Part shown: one piece after another, positions 8,088 through 15,870 of the stretch
How positions within the stretch are numbered: position 1 is the stretch's first letter
Layout of the letters: every line of letters starts with the position of its first letter
Source of the DNA: Verrucomicrobiia bacterium
GTDB lineage: Bacteria > Verrucomicrobiota > Verrucomicrobiia > Limisphaerales > JADLHS01
NCBI GenBank assembly: GCA_011525685.1
Contig: WYBW01000114.1
Span: 1 to 34,423 of the forward strand
Direction: 5' to 3'
DNA length: 34,423 nucleotides
Notes under the pieces: model-generated
Databases searched by the model: none
Told to the model about the DNA's origin: nothing
The model's input: only the letters and a program-made list of their open reading frames with translations
Made by a program: the position numbers and the translations under genes

Positions 8088-8641
8088 CTACCGGCGCAGT
8101 TCCACCGTCAGCCAGGCCCGCGCGTAAGCCCACCATTGCTTGGCCGTGGGCACGGCAATGCCCAATGCGGCGGCGGCTTCCTCGAAGTTCATACCCACGA
8201 AGTAACGCAGCTTCACCAGTTCCGCTTTGCGCGGGTCCACCTGTTCGAGTTTCTCGAGCGCTTCATTGACGGCGAACAATTGATCGTCATCGGCAATCGG
8301 AGAAGGGATTTCTATTTCGTCCGGTCCAACGGTGCGACACCGCCGCCACGCTTGGCTGCTTGCCGTCGTCGGGCGCGTTCGATCAGGATGCGGCGCATGG
8401 CCTCGGCGGCGGCTGCAAGGAAGTGAGCGCGGTTCTCAAATTGCGGAGCGGCATCACCTCCCAGACGCAGCCACGCTTCATGAACCAGCGCGGTGGGTTG
8501 CAACGTCTGCCCGGCGGCCTCCCGGGCCATTTTCTGAGCAGCCAGGCGGCGCAGTTCCTCGTAAACGAGCGGCGACAGTTCTTCAGCAGCGCGAGGATCA
8601 CCTTGCTGCGCACGGTCAAGAATCTGCGTCACGGCACTCAT
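8088..8641 (-). pseudogene. ECF sigma factor of the TIGR02999/Sigma70_ECF type, frameshifted
   Basis: Two pieces of one sigma factor lie in different frames. The piece 8641-8312 (109 residues) carries region 2: LSPLVYEELRRLAAQKM, LQPTALVHEAWLRLGG, HFLAAAAEAMRRILIERARRR, then AKRGGG, and stops at a TAG. Another frame continues without a break with DEIEIPSPIADDDQLF and region 4 (EALEKLEQVDPRKAELVKLRYFVGMNFEEAAAALGI, PTAKQWWAYARAWL), ending at 8088. A single-base indel near 8312-8345, in or after GTGTCGCACCGTTGGACCGG on the coding strand, explains it. The rest of the protein is well preserved, so a recent mutation, a sequencing error or a programmed shift are all possible. PVC relatives often sit beside a Ser/Thr kinase gene; none is here. 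Without region 4 the first piece cannot recognise a -35 element. Confidence 0.8.
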
Positions 8642-8990
8642 AGTGGAAACTTGATCAGGCTAAACCGGGCCGCCGGCGAATGCAGAAATCATCTCATGGG
8701 CTGGCTTGCGAATGCCTGTCGGGCAGCCCGTACGATGGTTTAGCGCACCTCATCTGTCTGGCGCTTGCCACTCCTCAATTGCTTCAATTCCGTGCTGGCT
8801 CGTGATCGAGCCGATCCTGGGATTGCCCGCTCCCATGTCAAAACTCCCACTGCCTGCCAGCTTCCTGCCCTCAAAGGACGGCGGACGAAGCACACGCATC
8901 GGAGATCAAGTTGGTGTTCCAGAACTTCATCGTCTGCCGGGACATTCTGAAATTGAGCAAGTCGAAGTGTGTCCATTCTCGAGAATTGCG

Positions 8991-9033
8991 ATTCCCGCTT
9001 TGCGCGCCGCGCGGGAATGCGCCATATTCCCGC
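8991..9033. promoter_or_regulatory. Triple 8-bp inverted-repeat arms over a candidate promoter
   Basis: ATTCCCGC (8991-8998), GCGGGAAT (9011-9018) and ATTCCCGC (9026-9033) alternate, all perfect. The middle arm can pair with either flank, with loops of 12 or 7 bases. A plausible sigma-70 promoter overlaps: TTGCGC at 9000-9005, a 17-base spacer, and CATATT at 9023-9028. That would start RNA at about 9035, next to the ATG at 9036, giving a leaderless transcript. Either a dimeric repressor operator or, if transcription starts further upstream, a start-occluding RNA switch would fit. Confidence 0.45.
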
Positions 9034-9035
9034 CC

Positions 9036-9710
9036 ATGAAAGAATTGATGATTGGATTGTTGCTGCTCGGTCTGGCCTGCCCGGCGTTCGCCCAGAACAA
9101 GGCCGCCCTCGACAATCAGATTCGCAAACTGACTTCCAAGTTTGAGGCACTGCAGGCCAAGCCGGACAAAGCCATCCCGGCCGAGACCTTGCGCAAGGCC
9201 CAAGGCATCATCCTGTTGGATCGCACCAAGGCGGGTTTCATTTTTGCCTTTCAAGGCGGAGGCGGCGTGGCCCTGGTTCGTGAGCCAAAGTCCGGGAAGT
9301 GGGGACCGGGCGCTTTTGTGAGCGCCACCGAGGCGAGCCTCGGCTTTCAGATCGGCGGGCAACGGTCCTTCGTCGTGATCCTGCTCATGAACACCAACGC
9401 CACGCGCATGTTGACCGACTCGGACATCGAGTTTGGCGGCGAGGCCAGCGGCACGGCCGGCAGCTCCAGCGGCGGGGTTGAAGGCAAGGTTTCCACCACC
9501 GAGCGCGCCATCCTGGTGTATGACGACCGCAACGGGCTTTATGGCGGAGCCGCCATCAAGGGTGGTTCGCTCACGCCAGGCCAGGATCAGAACCAGACCT
9601 ACTACGGCCAGTACGTCACCATGGAGGACATCCTCTTCAACAAGAAAGTAAAACAGACGGACACCGTTGCAGCCTTGGCGGAGAAGATCAATCAATACGC
9701 CAAGAAATAG
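9036..9710 (+). CDS. Secreted SYLF-domain (Ysc84-like) lipid-binding protein
   Basis: 224 residues from the ATG at 9036; the same frame is open back to 8706, but the signal peptide (MKELMIGLLLLGLACPAFA, cut before QNK) fixes the start here. The SYLF/Ysc84 domain fills most of the mature chain: AQGIILLDRTKAGFIFAFQGGGGVALVRE, GPGAFVSATEASLGFQIGGQ, MLTDSDIEFGGEASGTAG and RAILVYDDRNGLYGGAAIKGG. Eukaryotic relatives (SH3YL1, Ysc84) bind phosphoinositides; the ligand of secreted bacterial forms is unclear. It stands alone, convergent with the dehydrogenase at 9880. No Shine-Dalgarno is visible, consistent with a leaderless start. The 394-bp spacer 8642-9035 shows no other gene; it holds a perfect GCTAAACC/GGTTTAGC pair (8659-8666 and 8737-8744) of unknown meaning. 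Confidence 0.85.
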   Translation: MKELMIGLLLLGLACPAFAQNKAALDNQIRKLTSKFEALQAKPDKAIPAETLRKAQGIILLDRTKAGFIFAFQGGGGVALVREPKSGKWGPGAFVSATEASLGFQIGGQRSFVVILLMNTNATRMLTDSDIEFGGEASGTAGSSSGGVEGKVSTTERAILVYDDRNGLYGGAAIKGGSLTPGQDQNQTYYGQYVTMEDILFNKKVKQTDTVAALAEKINQYAKK

Positions 9711-9879
9711 CTCGTGAGGTTGCTGAATCGGCCAAAGTGGTCGGATCTGGCTGTGGTTTGAAACAAGAGTCGGGGTCATCCCCATCGCGTCGCGAGGTGG
9801 CGCTGCAAAAGGCTGCGACCGTTGGGCTGTGCTTCTCAGTTCCGCCGAATTGCCAGGCGTCGTGTCAACGTCCGGAACC

Positions 9880-12366
9880 TCAGGCAAGAATTTTCTTCCG
9901 CTCCGGATCGTAAGGCGGACGCAGATACGCTTTGGCCGCATAACGCCGGCCAGCAACATTGATCTCAAAGCGCCCTGACTGGATAAACTCAGGCGTCACT
10001 CCCGCCGCGTTGTTCACGTAACCCATCGCAATCGCACCGCCGATGGAGTGGCCGTAAGAGCCGGAGGTAGTGTAGCCCACCGGCTTACCGTCGCGATAGA
10101 TCGGTTCGCTGCCCCAAAGGACTGGTTCGGGATCTTCGAGAACAAAAATCGTGAGCCTCCGCTTCACGCCCGCCTGCTTCTGCGTCCACAGAGCTTCGCG
10201 TCCAAGGAATGGCTTGTTCCAGTCAATGGCGAATCCAAGCCCCGCTTCCAAGGGCGTGTCGTCGGGCGAAAGCTCCGCACCCCATGCGCGATAGCCTTTT
10301 TCGAGTCGCAGCGAGTTGATGGCGTAATGGCCGGCGTTGCTGACGCCCAAATCCCGTCCAACCTCCATCAGCGTATCATGGACGAGCGTGGCCTGATCCA
10401 TCGGCACGTGCAGTTCCCAGCCCAGTTCGCCGACGTAAGTGATGCGGACCGCGCGAACCGTCGCGTGGCCAACGCCAATGACTTTGGAACCGAGAAACGG
10501 GAATGCGGCGTTGGAAAGATCGGCTTCGGTTGCACGGCCGAGCAACGCGCGCGCGTTCGGTCCCATCACGCCGATGATGCTGAAGGCATTCGTCACGTCC
10601 ACCAGCTCCGCGCGCTCGCCGGCGCGGAGGTTGCGCGTGATCCAATCGAAGTCGCGCACGGTCTGTGAACTGCCGGTGATGATGAAGTACTCGCGCTCGC
10701 CGGTGCGAATGACGGTCAAGTCGCTCTCGAACCCGCCGCGTTCGTTGAACAGGCCGGTGTAAACGGCCTTGCCGACGGGCACGTCCACGTTGTTGCCGCA
10801 TAGCCGTTGCAGGACGCTGACCACGTCATCGCCCTTGAAGACGAATTTGGAAAAGCCGGTCTGATCGAACACGGCGACGTTCTCGCGCGCGGCGCGGTGT
10901 TCGGCGGCGTGATTGGCGAACCAGTTTTGGCGACCGAAGCTGTATTCGACGGCGGGCTTTTCGGCGAAAGGCAGCTCGTGATGCGTGATGCGTGATCCGT
11001 GAATGGAGTTGGACCGCGCGAACCAATTTGGTCGTTCCCAACCGTTCTTGACACCGAAGCACGCGCCGGCTGCCGCGAGACGCTCGTGCAACGGCGACTT
11101 GCGCAGGTTGCGTCCCGTTTCGAGTTCGCGATTCGGCCAGGCCATCTGGTAATGCAAGCCCAGCACCTCGGTCACCCGCTCGCGCAGGAACGCGCGGTTG
11201 TTCGCCCACGGACCGAAGCGGCGTATGTCCACCGACCACAAATCCATCGTGGGCCGGCCTTCGATCATCCATTCAGCCAGGTATTTCCCCGCGCCACCCG
11301 AACTGGCAATGCCGATGGAGTTGAAGCCCGTCATCACAAAAAGGTTCCGCATCTCCGGCGTCTCGCCCATGAGCCAGTTGTTGTCGGGCGTGAAGCTTTC
11401 CGGACCGTTGACAAATTTCTCGAAGCCGCATTTCTCCAGCGCCGGAATGCGCCAGCGTCCGGCGGCCAAAGGCTCTTGATACTTTTCCCAGTCGGGCTCA
11501 AGCAGCTTGAACGAAAAGTCGTCGGGAATTCGGTCCACGAGCCAGGGCTTGGTGAACTTTTGAAACGCGCCGAGCATGATGGCATTGCCCTCGCCGCGGA
11601 AGTAGATGCACAGGTCCGGGTCGCGCCCCAGCGGCAATTCATCGAACGCGCCGTCAATCGGCTCAGTCACGATGTAATGATGCTCGACGGGATACAGCGG
11701 CAGATGGACACCGCAACGCAGGCCCAGTTCGCGCGACCACATGCCGCCGGCCAGCACGACGAACTCGGCCTTGAGGCTGCCTTGATCCGTAGTCACACCG
11801 GCGACGCGTCCGGCCTGGTGTTCAATGCCCAACACCCGCACGCCTTCGATGATTGTCGCGCCGCGGCTCGCTGCGGCTTTGGCGAGCGCAACGGGAACTT
11901 CCTGGGGAATCACCTTGCCATCGTGCGGCAGCCACGCCGCGCCGAGCAAATCGTCCTTGCGAATGAGTGGCCAGCGTTGCTGCGCTTCCTCCGCGCTGAC
12001 GATGTGCGCCTCGACGCCCATCAACTCGGCCATGGCGCAGGTGCGTTGGAGCTGAATCATCCGATCCTTCGATTTGCCGACGATGACGCTGCCGACCTGT
12101 TTCCAGCCGACCGAGTGGCCGGTTTCCTTTTCCAGGCCGGCGTAAAGTTCGGCGCTGGCCTGGTTGATTTTCGTCATGCTGTTGGTGGTGCGCAGCCGGC
12201 CCACCATGCCCGCGGCATGCCAGGTTGTGCCGCCGCCGAGCTTGTTTTGCTCCAGCAAAACGACGTCCTTCCAGCCCAGCTTGCTGAGGTGATAGGCGAC
12301 GCTGGCGCCGGCGATGCCGCCGCCCACGATTACCACTTTGGTTTCGGAGGGAATTTGTTGAGTCAT
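9880..12366 (-). CDS. DMGDH/SARDH-like FAD dehydrogenase with GCV_T domain
   Basis: 828 residues, close to mammalian dimethylglycine and sarcosine dehydrogenases. Residues 10-400 form a DAO-type FAD domain with G15-x-G17-x-x-G20 and TTWHAAG; H50 matches the His that covalently carries FAD in DMGDH. A middle FAO_M-like region (about 380-440) is followed by GCV_T (from AVEYSFGRQNWF near 475) and its C-terminal barrel, the folate-binding part found in aminomethyltransferase. The expected reaction is oxidative N-demethylation of dimethylglycine or sarcosine, with the methyl carbon passed to tetrahydrofolate. It is the last gene of a leftward operon behind a Rieske oxygenase and a SoxB-like oxidase. 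Oddity: a 7-bp tandem repeat at 10977-11004 encodes part of the linker before GCV_T (SRITHHE). Electron acceptor not determined. Confidence 0.9.
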   Translation of the reverse strand: MTQQIPSETKVVIVGGGIAGASVAYHLSKLGWKDVVLLEQNKLGGGTTWHAAGMVGRLRTTNSMTKINQASAELYAGLEKETGHSVGWKQVGSVIVGKSKDRMIQLQRTCAMAELMGVEAHIVSAEEAQQRWPLIRKDDLLGAAWLPHDGKVIPQEVPVALAKAAASRGATIIEGVRVLGIEHQAGRVAGVTTDQGSLKAEFVVLAGGMWSRELGLRCGVHLPLYPVEHHYIVTEPIDGAFDELPLGRDPDLCIYFRGEGNAIMLGAFQKFTKPWLVDRIPDDFSFKLLEPDWEKYQEPLAAGRWRIPALEKCGFEKFVNGPESFTPDNNWLMGETPEMRNLFVMTGFNSIGIASSGGAGKYLAEWMIEGRPTMDLWSVDIRRFGPWANNRAFLRERVTEVLGLHYQMAWPNRELETGRNLRKSPLHERLAAAGACFGVKNGWERPNWFARSNSIHGSRITHHELPFAEKPAVEYSFGRQNWFANHAAEHRAARENVAVFDQTGFSKFVFKGDDVVSVLQRLCGNNVDVPVGKAVYTGLFNERGGFESDLTVIRTGEREYFIITGSSQTVRDFDWITRNLRAGERAELVDVTNAFSIIGVMGPNARALLGRATEADLSNAAFPFLGSKVIGVGHATVRAVRITYVGELGWELHVPMDQATLVHDTLMEVGRDLGVSNAGHYAINSLRLEKGYRAWGAELSPDDTPLEAGLGFAIDWNKPFLGREALWTQKQAGVKRRLTIFVLEDPEPVLWGSEPIYRDGKPVGYTTSGSYGHSIGGAIAMGYVNNAAGVTPEFIQSGRFEINVAGRRYAAKAYLRPPYDPERKKILA
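10977..11004. repeat. Four-unit 7-bp tandem repeat inside the dehydrogenase gene
   Basis: On the plus strand the units are CGTGATG, CGTGATG, CGTGATC and CGTGAAT. They lie in the coding frame of the 9880-12366 gene and encode the GSRITHH stretch in the linker between the FAO_M and GCV_T regions. Repeats of this type are usual in spacers, not in enzymes; 7-bp units shift the frame unless copy number and flanks compensate, so the reading frame depends on the exact copy count. Confidence 0.75.
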
Positions 12367-12392
12367 GCGGATCCTTGGTCGCGTCGTTTCTC

Positions 12393-12445
12393 CCTAATCC
12401 TGAACCGATCCCTGCGGGAGAGGCTTCGGGTGAGGGGAAGCCGCA
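12393..12445. repeat. Probable dispersed intergenic repeat in the operon spacer
   Basis: The 148-bp gap between the SoxB-like gene and the dehydrogenase contains CCCTAATCCTGAACCGATCC, CTGCGGGAGAGGCTTCGGGTGAGGGGAAG in two neighbouring blocks. The GGGAGAGG and GGGTGAGGGG wording is typical of dispersed spacer repeats in many GC-rich bacteria (its shadow translation reads PHPKPLPQG). Assignment is by pattern only; nothing else was recognised in this gap. Confidence 0.4.
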
Positions 12446-12514
12446 GGTCCAGCTTCGCGCGCTTGCTCGCTGTTAGACGCATTTTGCGAAAAGATTGTCG
12501 CGAAGATTGTCCAT

Positions 12515-13738
12515 TCAAACACCATAGTAAGTCTCATAAACTCGAGCGGCTTGAACGCGCGCTTCGTCCCATTTCCAACTCGACTCGGTGAAGCGATCAG
12601 GGCTGAGGCTTTCCACGTAGGCGGAAGGTCTCGGATCCAGCAGCGATTCAACGAGCAGTTTGCCGATGCCGCCGGAACCCGAAATGCCGTGGGCATTGCA
12701 GCCGCCGGCCATGACGAAGCCCGGCACGCGGGAACTCTCGCCGATGATGAAACGCCCATCCGGCGTAAACGTCGGCCAGCCCTTGCCCACAAACCTTTTC
12801 TCCGCGCCTTGCGCCGCCGGAAAGAATCCGTCGTAACTTTCCTCGAAGCTGTTCAACACCGGCCAGTCGGGTTTTATTTCGGGCGGAAACCCAGCCAGAT
12901 CGTAAGCCCGTGGATCGGTGTGTAGTGACTTCGGTTCCCAGCCACCGAGCAGCAAGCCTCCATCGCGCACGCGCCCGTAAAGCGTCAGGTCGGGAATCCG
13001 GAAACAGGGCAGGTCCGGTGTGAGTCCCGCCATCGGCACGGTGATGTAATACTCGTGGCGCACGGGCACGATGGGCAGCTCCAGCCCCGCGAGTTTCGCG
13101 ACGTGGTAGGCGTGCGCGCCGGCGGCGTTGATGAGGTAACGACATTCAATTGCGCCGTGATTGGTTCTCGCGCCGGCGACACGGCCGTTCTTCATGGTGA
13201 TGTTTTCGACCAGGCTGGAAGTGGCGATCCGAACGCCCAGGTTGCGGCATTGATGGGCGTAAGCTTTTACCACGCAACTCGGCGTCATGTAACCGTCACT
13301 GGGACACCACAGAATGGCCGTAGCCCTTGCGAAATCCATGAGCGGCCAAAGGCGCTTTGCTTCCGTGCGATCAATGAGGACGGTCTCCAGTCCCGCGGCG
13401 TCCGCGGCCTGTTTGAGTTTTTGAAACTCGGCGGCCCGCTTGTGCGTCAGCGCGACGCGCAGCGAACCGACTTCGTGCCAGTCCGGTTTGACCCGGGGGT
13501 CCCTTTGCAATTCGCGAAAGGTCGCGACGGAGTGCATCGCCAGGCGGACCCGCTCGACCGAATCGCGCGGCTGGCCGCAGAGGCCGGCCCCCTGCGAGGT
13601 CGTGGCCTGGCCCAGATCCTCGGCGCGTTCGAGCAGGAGGATGTCGGTCTTGCCGGCCTTGGCCAGCGCGTAAGCCACGCCGCATCCGACCGCGCCGCCG
13701 CCAATGATCACGATTTCCGCGTTGGAGAGTTGAGCCAT
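12515..13738 (-). CDS. SoxB-like FAD-dependent amine oxidoreductase
   Basis: 407 residues from the ATG at 13738, which directly precedes the FAD fold (MAQLSNAEIVIIGGG); the frame is open to 13804, but that would overlap the Rieske gene and add a tail with no domain. DAO-type FAD domain with GGGAVGCG (GxGxxG) near residue 12, TPSCVVKAYAHQCRNLGV, NAAGAHAYHVAKLAGLELPIVPVRHEYYI, and the C-terminal FAD loop FTPDGRFIIGE...GGCNAHGISGSGG. Similar to the beta subunit of sarcosine oxidase and related N-methyl amino acid dehydrogenases. The position of the FAD-linking His in DMGDH (TWHAAG) reads TSQGAG here, so FAD is probably non-covalent. No alpha, gamma or delta subunits of heterotetrameric sarcosine oxidase are present. 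Second gene of the operon, 49 bp after the Rieske gene. Confidence 0.85.
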   Translation of the reverse strand: MAQLSNAEIVIIGGGAVGCGVAYALAKAGKTDILLLERAEDLGQATTSQGAGLCGQPRDSVERVRLAMHSVATFRELQRDPRVKPDWHEVGSLRVALTHKRAAEFQKLKQAADAAGLETVLIDRTEAKRLWPLMDFARATAILWCPSDGYMTPSCVVKAYAHQCRNLGVRIATSSLVENITMKNGRVAGARTNHGAIECRYLINAAGAHAYHVAKLAGLELPIVPVRHEYYITVPMAGLTPDLPCFRIPDLTLYGRVRDGGLLLGGWEPKSLHTDPRAYDLAGFPPEIKPDWPVLNSFEESYDGFFPAAQGAEKRFVGKGWPTFTPDGRFIIGESSRVPGFVMAGGCNAHGISGSGGIGKLLVESLLDPRPSAYVESLSPDRFTESSWKWDEARVQAARVYETYYGV

Positions 13739-13787
13739 GTTGTTTCTCGGAGCACCAGGGAGATTCGCGCCAGCACGGCGTTCCAGC

Positions 13788-15047
13788 TCAAGCGACCATC
13801 GCACCGGCGGAACTTGTCTCGAACTTCAGCATCTTCAAATACCAGCGCACAAAACTGTCCACGTTGTATTCCTTGAAGGTCGAGTACGGCCCGGGCAGGT
13901 AGGCGCTGGAATTGACACCTTTTTGCTGACGCTCACAAATCTGCCAGTCCTGTTCCGAGGTGAGTTGCCAGAAGGGCATCAGCTTCGCCAGATCGTAGTC
14001 GCGCCCTTCGACGGCTTTCTCCTCCACGAGCCAATAAACGCGGATTGCCGTGCGTTGCGGACCGGCTGGCAGCAACCGGGTGCTGACGCCGTGATCGCAA
14101 CTGGAATGATTCCAGAGATTCGGCAGCGTCCGTATGCGCAACGTGCCCACGTCGGCGTCCTGGTAATCGCCCATCAAGGGCGCAACCTGTTTGCCATCCA
14201 TGGACTCGCTCACCCAACCCTCGACGAGCGGTGTGCGGTTGGCGGAGAACCAGATGTGGTTCTCCGCGTCGGGAAAGACCGTCATGCCCGTCTGCTTGTG
14301 CGTGGGGGCGAGATGGGCCTCGGCCCATTTTTGTTCACTGCGGGCGACGACGGTGTGGATGGCCTCGCGAATGCGTGGGGTGGTGTCATCGGCGTTGTAG
14401 TGATCGAAGTTGGCCTTGATGTATTGCGGGTGGTTGACGTTGCAATGGTAACATTCGCGGTTGTTTTCCCAGACGAGTTTCCAGTTGGCATTGACCAGGT
14501 AATCCACGGCCTTCGCCACTTTCGCGCGATGGAAGCCTTGCGGCTTGAGCAAAGGCGAGAGCGTTTCAAACGCCGGCTCGAAGGACGAGGGGGTTTGAGC
14601 CAGCGAAATGAAGATCAATCCGCCAACCTCGCGCGCGTGAATCCGGATCAACCCGAACTGCGCCTTGTCGAGATCGTCCGGCATGCCGCGACACCCCAGC
14701 AGCCGGCCATCCAGACCGTAGGTCCATTGATGATAGGGGCAGACCAGGCGCGTTGCGTGTCCCGCCGGCTCATGGCAGATCGTCGAGCCACGATGACGGC
14801 AGACGTTGTGCAGGGCGTGGATCTCACCGCGGTCACCACGCGCCACGATGATCGAATCCGTGTCCACCTCCAGCGTGAAAAAATCCCCGGCCTTGGGGAT
14901 CTCGCATGCGTGCCCGGCAAACAGCCAGCCGGTGCGCCAGACCCGGGCGAGGTCGTGACGATAAATTTCCTCATCGGAATAAAACTCGCCCGGCAAGGAC
15001 CAGCCAGGGCGGCAACGCGCGATGAGCGGTTCGATCAATGTTTGCAT
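13788..15047 (-). CDS. Rieske oxygenase of the glycine betaine demethylase (GbcA/Stc2) type
   Basis: 419 residues from the ATG at 15047; the frame is open to 15092, but the added residues look like spacer and homologues begin near LIARCRPGWSLP. The N-terminal Rieske [2Fe-2S] site is C83-R-H85 and C103-P-Y-H106 (CRHRGS and CPYHQWTYGLDG). The mononuclear iron ligands appear to be H201, H206 and D367 (ENNRECYHCNVNH and SEQDWQIC). The residue bridging the two centres is E198, where most Rieske dioxygenases have Asp; carnitine monooxygenase CntA also uses Glu. The family removes a methyl group from quaternary amines as formaldehyde; with the two downstream demethylating flavoproteins, glycine betaine is the most likely substrate. 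A ferredoxin-type reductase (GbcB) is not in the window. First gene of the operon. Confidence 0.88.
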   Translation of the reverse strand: MQTLIEPLIARCRPGWSLPGEFYSDEEIYRHDLARVWRTGWLFAGHACEIPKAGDFFTLEVDTDSIIVARGDRGEIHALHNVCRHRGSTICHEPAGHATRLVCPYHQWTYGLDGRLLGCRGMPDDLDKAQFGLIRIHAREVGGLIFISLAQTPSSFEPAFETLSPLLKPQGFHRAKVAKAVDYLVNANWKLVWENNRECYHCNVNHPQYIKANFDHYNADDTTPRIREAIHTVVARSEQKWAEAHLAPTHKQTGMTVFPDAENHIWFSANRTPLVEGWVSESMDGKQVAPLMGDYQDADVGTLRIRTLPNLWNHSSCDHGVSTRLLPAGPQRTAIRVYWLVEEKAVEGRDYDLAKLMPFWQLTSEQDWQICERQQKGVNSSAYLPGPYSTFKEYNVDSFVRWYLKMLKFETSSAGAMVA

Positions 15048-15141
15048 GGTCAAGGAATGGCGGGAGTCTAGTCGGCGAAACCGCGTTCGCAATGCCCTGT
15101 TTTGGGGGGAGTCTCCACGGTGCTAAAACCGCGCATTGCGA

Positions 15142-15278
15142 CCATGAACCACTGCGTCCGACGCGAGAGCGTCCTGGGCTGCGGCAGCCCTCTGCCGCTT
15201 TGGAGGGTGGACGGGCGGGCGAGAGCGGCAGGGGACTGCCGCAGTTCAGAACCTGGCGGAGTCCAGAGCGGTTCATGG
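15142..15278. repeat. CCATGAACC-bounded inverted-repeat element A
   Basis: A 137-bp element bounded by perfect CCATGAACC (15142-15150) and GGTTCATGG (15270-15278). Near the centre, GCGGCAGCCCTCTGCCGCT (15181-15199) is the reverse complement of 15224-15242 with two mismatches, and each of these arms is itself nearly palindromic. The whole can fold into a long imperfect hairpin with a 24-base loop. It lies in the 568-bp spacer between the Rieske gene and hypC. Just upstream, 15061-15141 holds CGCAATG (15088-15094) and CATTGCG (15134-15140) and may belong to a larger unit. Confidence 0.65.
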
Positions 15279-15314
15279 AAAGCAGCCACCTCCAACCTTG
15301 GACGCGCCTCGGGA

Positions 15315-15406
15315 CCATGAACCGACGGTTGCCGGTAACGCCGGTTATCAAACCGGCCAACCGCGCGCCGACTGGAAAGTCGGCGTTGCAGGCCGGCGGT
15401 TCATGG
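15315..15406. repeat. CCATGAACC-bounded inverted-repeat element B
   Basis: A 92-bp element with the same perfect ends as element A: CCATGAACC at 15315-15323 and GGTTCATGG at 15398-15406, extendable to 13 of 14 bases. Inside are small dyads such as CCGACTGGAAAGTCGG. The content between the ends differs from element A, so only termini and overall fold are shared. No open reading frame of note. Confidence 0.65.
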
Positions 15407-15549
15407 GAAGTCAACGCTCTGGAATTCAGCGGGCCAAAGCGCAAACCGTGGTTGGGGAGTTTTCACTTCCGTGTCGGCTGAACCGCCACCACACGCAACC
15501 ACAAGGCGGGATGGGCGATAAAGAAGAGGTTGGCGAGAGCCGTCGCGAA

Positions 15550-15577
15550 TTCGACTTTCATTTGACGCGCATACGAT
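15550..15577 (+). promoter_or_regulatory. Weak promoter candidate for hypCDE
   Basis: TTCGAC at 15550-15555, a 16-base spacer and TACGAT at 15572-15577, ending 38 bases before the hypC ATG. The -35 is poor and the call rests on position as much as sequence. The rest of 15407-15615 shows nothing else recognisable. Confidence 0.25.
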
Positions 15578-15615
15578 TTGCCGCGCCGCGGGAAAAAGGT
15601 TAAACAAGAAGCACC

Positions 15616-15870
15616 ATGTGTCTGGCCATTCCAGGTAAGATCGAAAGCATCCAGGGCGATGACCCGCTCACCCGCATGGGCAAGGTCAATTTTGGCGGTG
15701 TTCTCAAGGAAGCCTGCCTGGCCTACGTGCCCGAGGCGAAGGTGGGCGATTACGTGATCGTGCATGTGGGCTTTGCCCTCAGCCGGGTGGATGAGGCCGA
15801 GGCGCATAAAGTGTTCGAGTACCTCAAGCAAATGGAGGAGCTGGCCGAACTCAAGGAGGGCGGGCCGTGA
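15616..15870 (+). CDS. hypC: [NiFe]-hydrogenase maturation chaperone HypC
   Basis: 84 residues starting MCLAIPGK. The family invariant Cys2 is exposed after removal of Met1 and, with HypD, holds the iron that receives CN and CO ligands. The remainder ([39 protein letters not shown]) is the usual small beta-barrel and C-terminal helix of HypC/HupF proteins. Its stop overlaps the hypD start by four bases (GTGA at 15867-15870), indicating translational coupling. Ahead of the ATG there is a modest purine stretch (AAGAAG). Confidence 0.97.
   Translation: MCLAIPGKIESIQGDDPLTRMGKVNFGGVLKEACLAYVPEAKVGDYVIVHVGFALSRVDEAEAHKVFEYLKQMEELAELKEGGP

Noticed and set aside
8659..8744. GCTAAACC/GGTTTAGC inverted repeat
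   Set aside because: The arms are 8 bp and 70 bases apart; a chance match cannot be excluded and no element boundary is visible.
9772..9783. GGGG-TCAT-CCCC dyad near the other CCCC/GGGG sites
   Set aside because: Arms are in the opposite order (GGGG first), flanks do not match, and it lies between convergent gene ends.
10999..12591. 530-codon plus-strand frame opposite the dehydrogenase
   Set aside because: The minus strand has a complete DMGDH-like protein with all motifs; this frame is its shadow.
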